From assembly GCF_001307765.1 (NCBI RefSeq), contig NZ_LKBA01000006.1:524001-588000 (forward strand): a stretch of DNA of 64,000 nt, in the 5' to 3' direction. This DNA comes from Aliiroseovarius crassostreae. Lineage in GTDB: Bacteria; Pseudomonadota; Alphaproteobacteria; Rhodobacterales; Rhodobacteraceae. Below are positions 7,658 through 15,176 of this stretch, in pieces. A model generated the notes under the pieces. The model made no database searches. It was not told the origin of the DNA and saw only the letters and a program-made list of their open reading frames with translations. Every line of letters begins with the position of its first letter. The first letter of the stretch is position 1. The position numbers were made by a program, and so were the translations under genes.

Positions 7658-9430
7658 ATGAAAATGACGACGGAAGAAGCTTTTGTAAAAGTTCTGCAGA
7701 TGCATGGGATTGAGCATGCCTTTGGGATTATTGGGTCGGCAATGATGCCGATTTCGGACATTTTTGAAGATGCGGGCATCACGTTCTGGGACTGTGCCCA
7801 TGAAGGATCTGGCGGCTTTATGGCCGATGGTTACACCCGTGCCACAGGCAAGATGTCGATGATGATTGCCCAGAACGGCCCCGGCATCACCAACTTCGTG
7901 ACTGCGGTTAAAACGGCCTATTGGAACCACACCCCGCTGCTTCTGGTGACGCCGCAGGCGGCCAACAAGACCATGGGCCAGGGCGGTTTTCAGGAAATGG
8001 AGCAGATGCGCGCCTTTGCCGATTGCGTCTGCTATCAGGAGGAGGTCCGTGACCCATCGCGTATGGCCGAAGTCCTGAACCGGGTGATCATGCAGGCCAA
8101 GCGCAACTCGGCCCCCGCACAGATCAACGTGCCGCGCGACTATTTCACCCAGGTGATTGATATCGACCTGCCTGCCATTGTGGATTTCGAACTGCCGCAA
8201 GGGGGCGCTGAGGCGCTGGATCAGGCTGCTGCGCTGTTGTCAGAGGCCAAGTTCCCGGTCATTTTGAATGGTGCAGGCGTTGTAATTGGCGGCGCGATCG
8301 AAGCGTCCAAAGCCTTGGCCGAGCGTCTTTCTGCTCCGGTTTGCTGTGGCTATCAGCACAACGACGCTTTCCCGGGTTCACACCCCCTGCATGCTGGCCC
8401 TCTCGGCTACAACGGATCCAAAGCCGCGATGGAGCTGATCTCGAAAGCTGACGTCGTGCTGGCGCTTGGCACCCGGCTGAACCCGTTCTCAACCCTGCCC
8501 GGCTATGGCATTGACTACTGGCCCTCTGCCGCCAAAATCATTCAGATCGACATCAACCCTGACCGGATCGGCCTGACCAAACCGGTAACCGTGGGAATCG
8601 TGGGCGACGCCAAGAAAGTCGCGACGACACTGCTGGAAAAACTGTCAGATACGGCTGGTGATGCTGGCCGCGAAGATCGCCTGAACATGATCGCCACCAC
8701 TAAATCTGCCTGGGCTCAGGAACTGACGTCGATGGATCATGAGCAAGACGATCCGGGCACCACCTGGAATGAACGCGCCCGTGCAGCCAAGCCTGATTGG
8801 CTTTCCCCGCGCAAAGCCTGGCGTGCCATTCAGGCCGCTTTGCCGAAGGAGGCGATCATCTCGTCCGATATCGGTAACAACTGCGCCATCGGCAATGCCT
8901 ATCCGTCCTTCGAAGAAGGGCGCAAATACTTGGCTCCGGGCCTGTTCGGCCCCTGCGGGTATGGCCTGCCTTCAGTTGTGGGCGCCAAGATCGGCCGTCC
9001 GGACGTGCCGGTTGTGGGTTTCTCGGGTGATGGCGCCTTTGGTATCGCGGTGACAGAGCTGACAGCCATCGGTCGCGAGGAATGGCCTGCGGTCACGCAA
9101 ATTGTCTTCCGCAACTATCAATGGGGCGCGGAAAAGCGCAACTCGACCCTGTGGTTTGACGATAATTTCGTCGGCACCGAGCTGGACACCCAAGTCTCAT
9201 ACGCCGGTATAGCCAATGCCTGCGGGCTGAAAGGCGTCGTCGCCCGCACCCAGGACGAGCTGACCGCCGCCCTGAACCAAGCGATTGAAGATCAGAAAAA
9301 CGGTGTAACCACCCTGATCGAGGCCATGATCAACCAGGAACTCGGCGAGCCATTCCGCCGCGACGCAATGAAAAATCCAGTCAAGGTCGCCGGCATCAAC
9401 AAGAATGATATGCGCCCGCAACAGGTTTGA
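7658..9430 (+). CDS. xsc: Sulfoacetaldehyde acetyltransferase (Xsc)
   Basis: A 590-residue thiamine-diphosphate enzyme. The N-terminal domain has the ThDP-activating Glu in CAHEGSGGFMADGYTRATG, and the C-terminal domain has GDGAFGIAVTEL...NYQWG, the diphosphate-binding GDG-N motif. Length and sequence fit Xsc rather than acetolactate synthase. It cleaves sulfoacetaldehyde with phosphate to give acetyl phosphate and sulfite, the key desulfonation step. The 180 bases after tauY contain a GC-rich hairpin (AGGTG to CACCT, 7494-7523) without a T-run, so xsc may have its own promoter. AAAGGATC precedes ATG. Confidence 0.95.
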   Translation: MKMTTEEAFVKVLQMHGIEHAFGIIGSAMMPISDIFEDAGITFWDCAHEGSGGFMADGYTRATGKMSMMIAQNGPGITNFVTAVKTAYWNHTPLLLVTPQAANKTMGQGGFQEMEQMRAFADCVCYQEEVRDPSRMAEVLNRVIMQAKRNSAPAQINVPRDYFTQVIDIDLPAIVDFELPQGGAEALDQAAALLSEAKFPVILNGAGVVIGGAIEASKALAERLSAPVCCGYQHNDAFPGSHPLHAGPLGYNGSKAAMELISKADVVLALGTRLNPFSTLPGYGIDYWPSAAKIIQIDINPDRIGLTKPVTVGIVGDAKKVATTLLEKLSDTAGDAGREDRLNMIATTKSAWAQELTSMDHEQDDPGTTWNERARAAKPDWLSPRKAWRAIQAALPKEAIISSDIGNNCAIGNAYPSFEEGRKYLAPGLFGPCGYGLPSVVGAKIGRPDVPVVGFSGDGAFGIAVTELTAIGREEWPAVTQIVFRNYQWGAEKRNSTLWFDDNFVGTELDTQVSYAGIANACGLKGVVARTQDELTAALNQAIEDQKNGVTTLIEAMINQELGEPFRRDAMKNPVKVAGINKNDMRPQQV

Positions 9431-9442
9431 TGAAAGCTCCCT

Positions 9443-9523
9443 TGCCGGGGCTGGCCTACGCCCCGGCATTCCCTGCGCCCTCTCTTCATCCCCCTTGAAG
9501 AAGAGGGGGCGCGTTTTTCTTTT
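9443..9523 (+). terminator. Two consecutive hairpins ending in a T-run, between xsc and tauZ
   Basis: The first hairpin has perfect arms TGCCGGGGC and GCCCCGGCA (9443-9468). The second has 12-base arms GCGCCCTCTCTT and AAGAGGGGGCGC with one G-U pair (9475-9512), followed by GTTTTTCTTTT. The second is a good intrinsic terminator. The next gene starts 5 bases later in the same direction, so partial read-through or an attenuated operon is implied. Confidence 0.85.
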
Positions 9524-9528
9524 ACAGG

Positions 9529-10578
9529 ATGAAAGTGATGATGCAGGACAGAACAGCCCCCGCATTTGCACCCCGTATAGTGGCGTTTCTGCAGGACAAT
9601 TGGCGCGGATTTCTGGTGTCGGTCGTCGTGGCTGCGGCGGCACAGTTTTTGTCGGAACATTACGGCGCGCCTGCAATGCTGATGGCGCTGCTTCTGGGCA
9701 TTGCTTTTCATTTCCTGGCCGAAGACAGCGGCGGAGCGTGTAAAGCGGGGATTGAGTTCACCGCCCGCACCGTACTGCGCTTTGGTGTAGCGCTTTTAGG
9801 GGCCCGGATCAGCGTTGAGCTGATGGTGGGCCTTGGCCCGAAACTGATCGCGGTTGTTGTTCTCGGCGTGATCCTGACCATCCTGTTTGGCCTTCTGGTG
9901 GCGCGTATCCTTGGACGAGGGTGGCGTTTTGGTCTTTTGACCGGCGGTTCGGTGGCGATCTGTGGTGCATCCGCTGCGATGGCGATTGCCGCAGTCTTGC
10001 CCAAGAACGAACATTCTGAGCGCAACTTGATCTTTACCGTGTTGTCGGTCACGGTGTTGTCAACCATCGCAATGATCGCCTATCCGATCCTGACCGAGGC
10101 GTTTAACTTCAACGACGAAGTATCAGGCGTCTTCCTTGGCGGCACGATCCATGACGTGGCACAAGTTGTCGGCGCGGGTTTCTCGGTGTCGGATCAGGCA
10201 GGCGAAGTGGCCACGATGGTCAAACTGATCCGCGTGGCGATGCTGGCCCCGGTGGTGCTAATCATTTCGGTCTTGGTGCGCCGCTTTGCCGAAGACAATG
10301 CGGCTAAAGGCAAACGTCCGCCAATTCTGCCATCCTTCGTCATCGGCTTCCTCATTTTCGCCACCCTGAACTCGCTTGGCCTGATCCCGGCTGCTTTGGT
10401 CGACGCGATGTCGTCGCTCAGCCGTTGGGCGCTGTTGGTGTCGATTGCCGCTGTAGGCATGAAAACCTCGCTCAAACGCATTCTGGAAGTGGGCGGGCAG
10501 GCGATCGCGATGATCGTGGTCGAGACGATCTTTATCGCACTCTTTGTCCTCGCTGGCGTCCTGATGCTGGGCCACTAA
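9529..10578 (+). CDS. tauZ: YeiH/PSE1-family (UPF0324) putative sulfite or sulfate exporter (TauZ-like)
   Basis: A 349-residue membrane protein with about 10 hydrophobic segments. The family motif TGGSVAICGASAAMAIAAVL (around residue 145) and GGTIHDVAQVVGAGF are typical of the conserved YeiH group. In taurine operons of rhodobacteria a member of this family has been named TauZ and proposed to export the sulfite or sulfate left after Xsc. The export role is by association, not visible in sequence. ATG codons at 9538 and 9541 are possible alternative starts. It lies between xsc and pta. Confidence 0.8.
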   Translation: MKVMMQDRTAPAFAPRIVAFLQDNWRGFLVSVVVAAAAQFLSEHYGAPAMLMALLLGIAFHFLAEDSGGACKAGIEFTARTVLRFGVALLGARISVELMVGLGPKLIAVVVLGVILTILFGLLVARILGRGWRFGLLTGGSVAICGASAAMAIAAVLPKNEHSERNLIFTVLSVTVLSTIAMIAYPILTEAFNFNDEVSGVFLGGTIHDVAQVVGAGFSVSDQAGEVATMVKLIRVAMLAPVVLIISVLVRRFAEDNAAKGKRPPILPSFVIGFLIFATLNSLGLIPAALVDAMSSLSRWALLVSIAAVGMKTSLKRILEVGGQAIAMIVVETIFIALFVLAGVLMLGH

Positions 10579-10604
10579 GCAAATCCGTCGAGAAGGATCA
10601 CACG

Positions 10605-11636
10605 ATGAAACCGCTTGAAATGCTTTTGAAAAATGCAGCGCGCTCGCAAAAGAAGATCGTGCTGAGCGAAGGCGCTGATCCCCGTGCCGTAGCGGCGGCC
10701 ATTGAGGCCCGCGCGCAAGGGATCGCCCGGATTGTGCTGGTGGGGCCAAAGGCCGCCGTGCAGGCGGAACTTGCCCGTGCTGGGGCCACGTCAGGCGACG
10801 GGATCGACATTCAGGATCCAGCGACGTCACCCTTGTTGGATGATCTGGCTGCACTGTATCACAAGCTGCGCCAGCATAAGGGTGTTACCCCGGACATGGC
10901 CCGTGAAGCCGCACAATCACCGTATGTTTTCGCGGCTCTAATGGTCAAGTCAGGCCATGCTGACGGAACCGTCGGCGGTGCCGTTGCCACCACAGCCGAG
11001 ATCGTGCGCACGGCCATTCAGGTGATTGGCCCCAAGCCCGGTTCCAAGCTTATCTCAAGCTTCTTTCTTATGCTGTTCTGCAAAGAGCATCACACGAAGA
11101 AAGGCGCGCATATTTTCACCGACAGCGGACTGATCATAGACCCTTCGGCCGAAGAAATGGCGCAGATTGCACAGGCATCCGCCAAATCCTTCGTGGCCCT
11201 GACCGGCGACACGCCGCGGGTTGCGATGCTGTCGTTCTCGACGCGCGGAAGTGCCTCGCATGACAAAGTGTCGAAAGTGGTTAAGGCCACGGAACTGGCA
11301 CGGGCAGCCAACCCCGATCTGCTGATTGATGGCGAGCTTCAGTTTGACGCGGCATTTGTCCCGGATGTGGCGGCCTCCAAGGCCAGTGGATCGCCATTGG
11401 GGGGCGACGCGAACATCTTTGTCTTCCCCAATCTGGAAGCCGGTAACATCGCCTACAAAATCGCCCAGCGCGTGGGCGGAGCCGCGGCCATCGGCCCGAT
11501 CCTTCAGGGGCTCGCGCGCCCCGCCAACGACCTGTCGCGCGGGTGCTCTGCTGAGGACATCCTGCACATGATCGCCGTCACCGCCGCCCAGGCCGATGCC
11601 GCAGATATCTTGAAAGCTGAAGGAGAAGACGTATGA
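10605..11636 (+). CDS. pta: Phosphate acetyltransferase, short form (Pta)
   Basis: A 343-residue enzyme containing only the catalytic PTA_PTB domain. Family blocks are SEGADPRAVAAAIEARAQG near the start and the C-terminal DGELQFDAAF...SPLGGDANIFVFPNLEAGN region. It converts the acetyl phosphate from Xsc to acetyl-CoA. The start at 10605 follows AGAAGGATC; the longer open frame upstream overlaps tauZ and is not used. The stop codon overlaps the cupin start (ATGA), so the two are translationally coupled. Confidence 0.93.
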   Translation: MKPLEMLLKNAARSQKKIVLSEGADPRAVAAAIEARAQGIARIVLVGPKAAVQAELARAGATSGDGIDIQDPATSPLLDDLAALYHKLRQHKGVTPDMAREAAQSPYVFAALMVKSGHADGTVGGAVATTAEIVRTAIQVIGPKPGSKLISSFFLMLFCKEHHTKKGAHIFTDSGLIIDPSAEEMAQIAQASAKSFVALTGDTPRVAMLSFSTRGSASHDKVSKVVKATELARAANPDLLIDGELQFDAAFVPDVAASKASGSPLGGDANIFVFPNLEAGNIAYKIAQRVGGAAAIGPILQGLARPANDLSRGCSAEDILHMIAVTAAQADAADILKAEGEDV

Positions 11637-11998
11637 TCCCTCACGTTGTCGACCTTAGCAAAACGTCCGACGCCAAAACCTCGCGCCGTCTTGCAGACAT
11701 CCCGAATTGCGTGGTCGAGGGCGACCCCCATCAGGATATCTGGGTTCATTCGACAAGCCCGGATGGGAAGCTGACCGTTGGGGTTTGGACCTCGACCCCC
11801 GGCAAATGGCACGCCTTCGCGGGCAAGGAAGAGTATTGCTATATCGTGTCCGGCCGATGCGCCTTGATCCATGAAGACGGGACCCGGCAGGAATTCACTG
11901 CAGGTGGTTCGTTCTTCATTCCAGACGGCTTCAAAGGCTTCTGGGAAGTTATAGAAACCACCACAAAACATTTTGTCATTCGGGATACGAAGCCCTAA
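11633..11998 (+). CDS. Cupin-domain protein (DUF861/Cupin_3-like), last gene of the taurine operon
   Basis: A 121-residue single cupin. The first cupin motif region is around WHAFAGKEEYCYIVSGRCAL and the second around GGSFFIPDGFKGFWEVIETT. It matches the small Cupin_3 group (EutQ-like, ureidoglycine-hydrolase-like), many of which lack known activity. It overlaps pta by 4 bases, so it is made with it. Co-expression suggests a role in sulfonate or acetyl phosphate metabolism, but no function is established. The region after it has no clear terminator. Confidence 0.8.
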   Translation: MIPHVVDLSKTSDAKTSRRLADIPNCVVEGDPHQDIWVHSTSPDGKLTVGVWTSTPGKWHAFAGKEEYCYIVSGRCALIHEDGTRQEFTAGGSFFIPDGFKGFWEVIETTTKHFVIRDTKP

Positions 11999-13264
11999 AG
12001 CTTTGCTTCCCTCCCCAGCAGCCTCCCAAGTTTCCACTGAGAATTGCCTCATGTGAACACGTTTCCCTGACGGATTCGGGCGGGGATATCCCGAAACGCT
12101 TTAAGAGGCCTGTGCCGAAACTTGCTTCACAATTCGCGCTGACGCAACAGCACAACCGCATAGTAAAAGCGAGTTGGGCCGGACGTTAAATTCTGTAGTC
12201 GGGGCGGACAACATGGCCAAGCGCTTTATCTGGCTTGAGACAGTATCCTAAAATTTTAATGCCACCGCCCGATAGGGCGATGGCAAAATTTTAGTGGTCA
12301 GAGTTGCAATTTAAGCTGGTCAAATTGCAAACTGTTGTGGGCTTTCACAACAAAAACATGTGGCGCTCCATCTGACATTACCTATCCGCACATGAAAAAC
12401 CTTTTTGTATCAACACACTCATATCACATTGGCGCGGTATACTGACCAAAAAATTCAGAATGAATTACCTTCATTTAGTGAAGCGAACGAAGGCCTCGCC
12501 GCCCCTCCTTGAACAGCAAATCGTCACTCGGTTGCTCTAGGTTTTGCTAGAGTCCGAACCAACAATCTGAATAGAAGCGGCGTATCAATGATCCGGCGAG
12601 CCGCCGTTCGCCGCAGCGTTCTTGAAAGTTGGTAGTGCAGGACTTTGCCGCCCATTGCCCTTGCGGGTGCTTGCTGACGCAGCATTTACTCGCATGTGCA
12701 GCGCGCAATTTGCGGCAACACAGCGGATTTCACTAAACCAGACATTCACCCGCGCTGATCCTGTTGGATTTCAAACTGCCCTTTCGCCGCAACTAGGACC
12801 AGCCACCGAAGAGCCAGACATTCCCGCTTTTTGACAAACCGGTTCGGGTGTCCACTACCTGTGAAGATCTGGGGTCGCTTAAGGCTCAGGGCTAGATAGT
12901 ATGCTTAAATTGTTTATCAAGATGCCTTCATTCCGCTGGCGAAAGAGCGGCTACAGGCGCTCAAACCGGGATTTGGCATCAAAGTCTTCACCCAAAATCG
13001 CCTGCACCATTACGCCTTCATGTGCTGTAAATACGAGATCGATACAGGACCACGGTCGCGTACAGATCAAGCCACAGCACCAGCTTTGCTTAAATCGCCA
13101 CCACATAAAAACTGCTTTTTGAGCGGCGTGTCCGATCCGTTTCGAATCAAAAAAGTCAAGAACATTGCGTTGTCAAAAATCACCAAAGACAGGCTCAATT
13201 TAGACCAATATGCCTATCCCAAAAGTAAATATTGATATGTGTTAAACGAACAGCCGAGACCCAC
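11999..13264. other. Gene-free stretch at the left border of the low-GC island
   Basis: About 1.27 kb with no convincing coding region; the short open frames here have no family features. It contains a weaker CGTTTC/GAAACG dyad (12060-12098), the hairpin at 12249-12293, and a degenerate GC-rich block near 12640-12730. That block resembles a sequence at about 55225-55300 (both carry GCTGrCGCAGCATT followed by a GCAGCGC run). It looks like eroded intergenic or mobile DNA. Confidence 0.5.
12249..12293. terminator. AT-flanked hairpin, possible bidirectional terminator
   Basis: A stem of TGCCAcCGCCC with GGGCGaTGGCA (one mismatch) around GATA is flanked on both sides by TAAAATTTT-type runs. A GC stem with A-run before and T-run after in either direction fits a bidirectional rho-independent terminator. 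It stands between the taurine operon and the AlaX gene. Confidence 0.45.
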
Positions 13265-13984
13265 ATGCAAAGAGAATTTTACATCGAGAACCCGGAGACT
13301 TTTGTCATTGAGACAGCCGTCCAGGATGCGCTGCCAGGGCGGGTTTTGCTGGCCAACTCGCCTTTTTATCCAGGTGGCGGCGGACAGCTTCCTGATCAAG
13401 GTTGGCTGGATTTTGGAACAGCCAGAGTGAAAGTTAACGGGTTTTCCAGAGCCGGTGCGGGATGGTGGGTCAATCTGGAAGATGAAAACTATTTGGCCAG
13501 CGGTGATTTGATTGCAGAAGTGGACACTCACTTTCGTGAGAGTATGAGGCAGGTGCACACCGCAACGCATGTATTGAATGCCGTAATCTTCCGTGAATTT
13601 GAAAATGCCTTGGTGACAGGGGTGCAAATGTATGCCGACAAAACCGCAAGAATGGATTTCAACCTTCCAGACGTCGATAATAACAAAATTCGAGCGTTGG
13701 AGCCAACAGTAAACAACATTTTGGCGCAAGATCACAAAATTACCGACGAGTACATCGACTATGACGCGGCAGAACTTGAACCCGGGTTGATCCGCTCACA
13801 ATCGGCGGTACCACCTCGTACGCCAGACAACAAGCTTCGGATTGTCAATATCAATGAGGTTGACCGCCAAGCCTGTGGCGGCACGCATCTTCGAAACACA
13901 AGCGACTGCCCTCCAATTTCAATTGTGAAAATTGAAAATAAGGGTCGTCAAAACCGGCGTGTCAAAATCTCGATCGCTAAATAG
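13265..13984 (+). CDS. AlaX-like stand-alone alanyl-tRNA editing protein
   Basis: A 239-residue protein related to the editing and C-Ala-linked domain of alanyl-tRNA synthetase. It has the N-terminal barrel glycine motif FYPGGGGQLPDQG (about residues 34-46), HTATH at 98-102 and CGGTH at 204-208; the two His, the Cys and the last His are the zinc ligands of this hydrolase. AlaX proteins remove wrongly attached amino acids from tRNA. I start at ATG 13265; upstream in-frame codons lack a family match. It is the first gene of a co-directional set of biosynthesis-like genes, so it may protect the cell from a non-protein amino acid made by the cluster. That is inference. Confidence 0.88.
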   Translation: MQREFYIENPETFVIETAVQDALPGRVLLANSPFYPGGGGQLPDQGWLDFGTARVKVNGFSRAGAGWWVNLEDENYLASGDLIAEVDTHFRESMRQVHTATHVLNAVIFREFENALVTGVQMYADKTARMDFNLPDVDNNKIRALEPTVNNILAQDHKITDEYIDYDAAELEPGLIRSQSAVPPRTPDNKLRIVNINEVDRQACGGTHLRNTSDCPPISIVKIENKGRQNRRVKISIAK

Positions 13985-14030
13985 CGCTTGGCCTTTCTCT
14001 AATCAGAACGACAATTTCCAAGGAGGTGTT

Positions 14031-15176
14031 ATGTTATCCATTCGTGAGAAATATCTGGTCTTTCCGAACTTCACTCAAAATTTCTGGACTTGGCTAACAG
14101 GTAAGGCGTTGCCGAACCAAAAACCAATGTTTGTTTTTTCGCCACTGGCCCATTTCGTGACCGCTACCGCGTTGTGTTTTGGAGGCTTCGGCCTCAGCCT
14201 TGCAGCTTTCTATGGGCAGGTCAACATTCTCTGGTTGTTTGCAGGTTGGGCTATGGTAATTGCAGGCGGTCGCAAACTGGCCGCAGTTATTCTACACCAG
14301 TGTGTGCATCGTATGTTTAGCGGCAACATCAAGCTCGACAATTTCACAGGAGAGCTCGTTACCACGCTTTTGTGTACTCAGGATGCCATGAGCTATCGCA
14401 GCGATCACTTCGGATTGCACCACCGTGCGCTTACATTTGCTACCCAAAATGATCCAATTGTGAAGTTTTTGTCGGGGCACGGCATGACCCATGACATGAC
14501 GAAGAAAGAACTCTATGCGAAGTTCTTCACACGTATCCTTTCGCCAGTCTTTCATGCAAAATTCTTCTATTGCCGGTTAGTTTTCAATTTTGTCACCTGC
14601 GGACCGTGGAGACGCGCAGCATCTGTTGCCTTTTGGACGGCCATGATTTCGGCAGCTGTGCTGGCGCCGAACGGTTTGTTGGCATTCGTGCTGGTTTACG
14701 CAGTACCAGTTACTTTACTGTACCAGATCAGCGCGTTCGTTGAAATCTGTAGCGAACACGCATGGCTGGTGCCCGACGATCCCAACCAGAAAGTCGAAAA
14801 GAAATACTATCACGTCTTCAAATCCTGGGGTCGGTTCTGTGGTTCGGTACCGCCAACCGATATCGAGAAACCATTGTTACGTGCAATTCGTTGGGTTGGG
14901 TTCTGGATAGCAACAGTTTTTTACCATCTACCGGTTCGGCTATTCATTCTGATCGGGGATCTCCCACAACACGACTTTCATCATCGCCATCCATCCGAGA
15001 AAGATTGGGTTATTTCGGCTTACGCCCGTCAGCGTGACATCGACAACGGGCATGAAGGGTGGCCACCTTATCGCGAGTTCTGGGGTCTGCACAATGCCAT
15101 TGAGCATGTGTTTTCGGGCATGACCGATGCCATCCAGAAAAACAAGATTTCTGACGATGAAGGTTTGGCTGCATGA
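14031..15176 (+). CDS. Fatty-acid-desaturase-like di-iron membrane protein
   Basis: A 381-residue membrane protein with the three histidine boxes of the membrane desaturase/hydroxylase superfamily: HQCVH (89-93), HFGLHH (126-131) and HDFHH (314-318), plus hydrophobic segments at about 40-85 and 195-230. These bind two irons and use oxygen to insert a double bond or hydroxyl. A perfect ribosome site, AAGGAGG, precedes ATG 14031. In rhizobitoxine biosynthesis a protein of this superfamily, RtxC, desaturates an amino-acid derivative, and the setting here (amino-acid enzymes, no lipid genes) suggests a similar job. A plain lipid role cannot be excluded. It overlaps the next gene by 4 bases. Confidence 0.82.
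   Translation: MLSIREKYLVFPNFTQNFWTWLTGKALPNQKPMFVFSPLAHFVTATALCFGGFGLSLAAFYGQVNILWLFAGWAMVIAGGRKLAAVILHQCVHRMFSGNIKLDNFTGELVTTLLCTQDAMSYRSDHFGLHHRALTFATQNDPIVKFLSGHGMTHDMTKKELYAKFFTRILSPVFHAKFFYCRLVFNFVTCGPWRRAASVAFWTAMISAAVLAPNGLLAFVLVYAVPVTLLYQISAFVEICSEHAWLVPDDPNQKVEKKYYHVFKSWGRFCGSVPPTDIEKPLLRAIRWVGFWIATVFYHLPVRLFILIGDLPQHDFHHRHPSEKDWVISAYARQRDIDNGHEGWPPYREFWGLHNAIEHVFSGMTDAIQKNKISDDEGLAA

Noticed and set aside
12622-13122. Short open frames in the gene-free stretch
   Set aside because: They have no ribosome site, no family feature and lie in degenerate repeat-like DNA.
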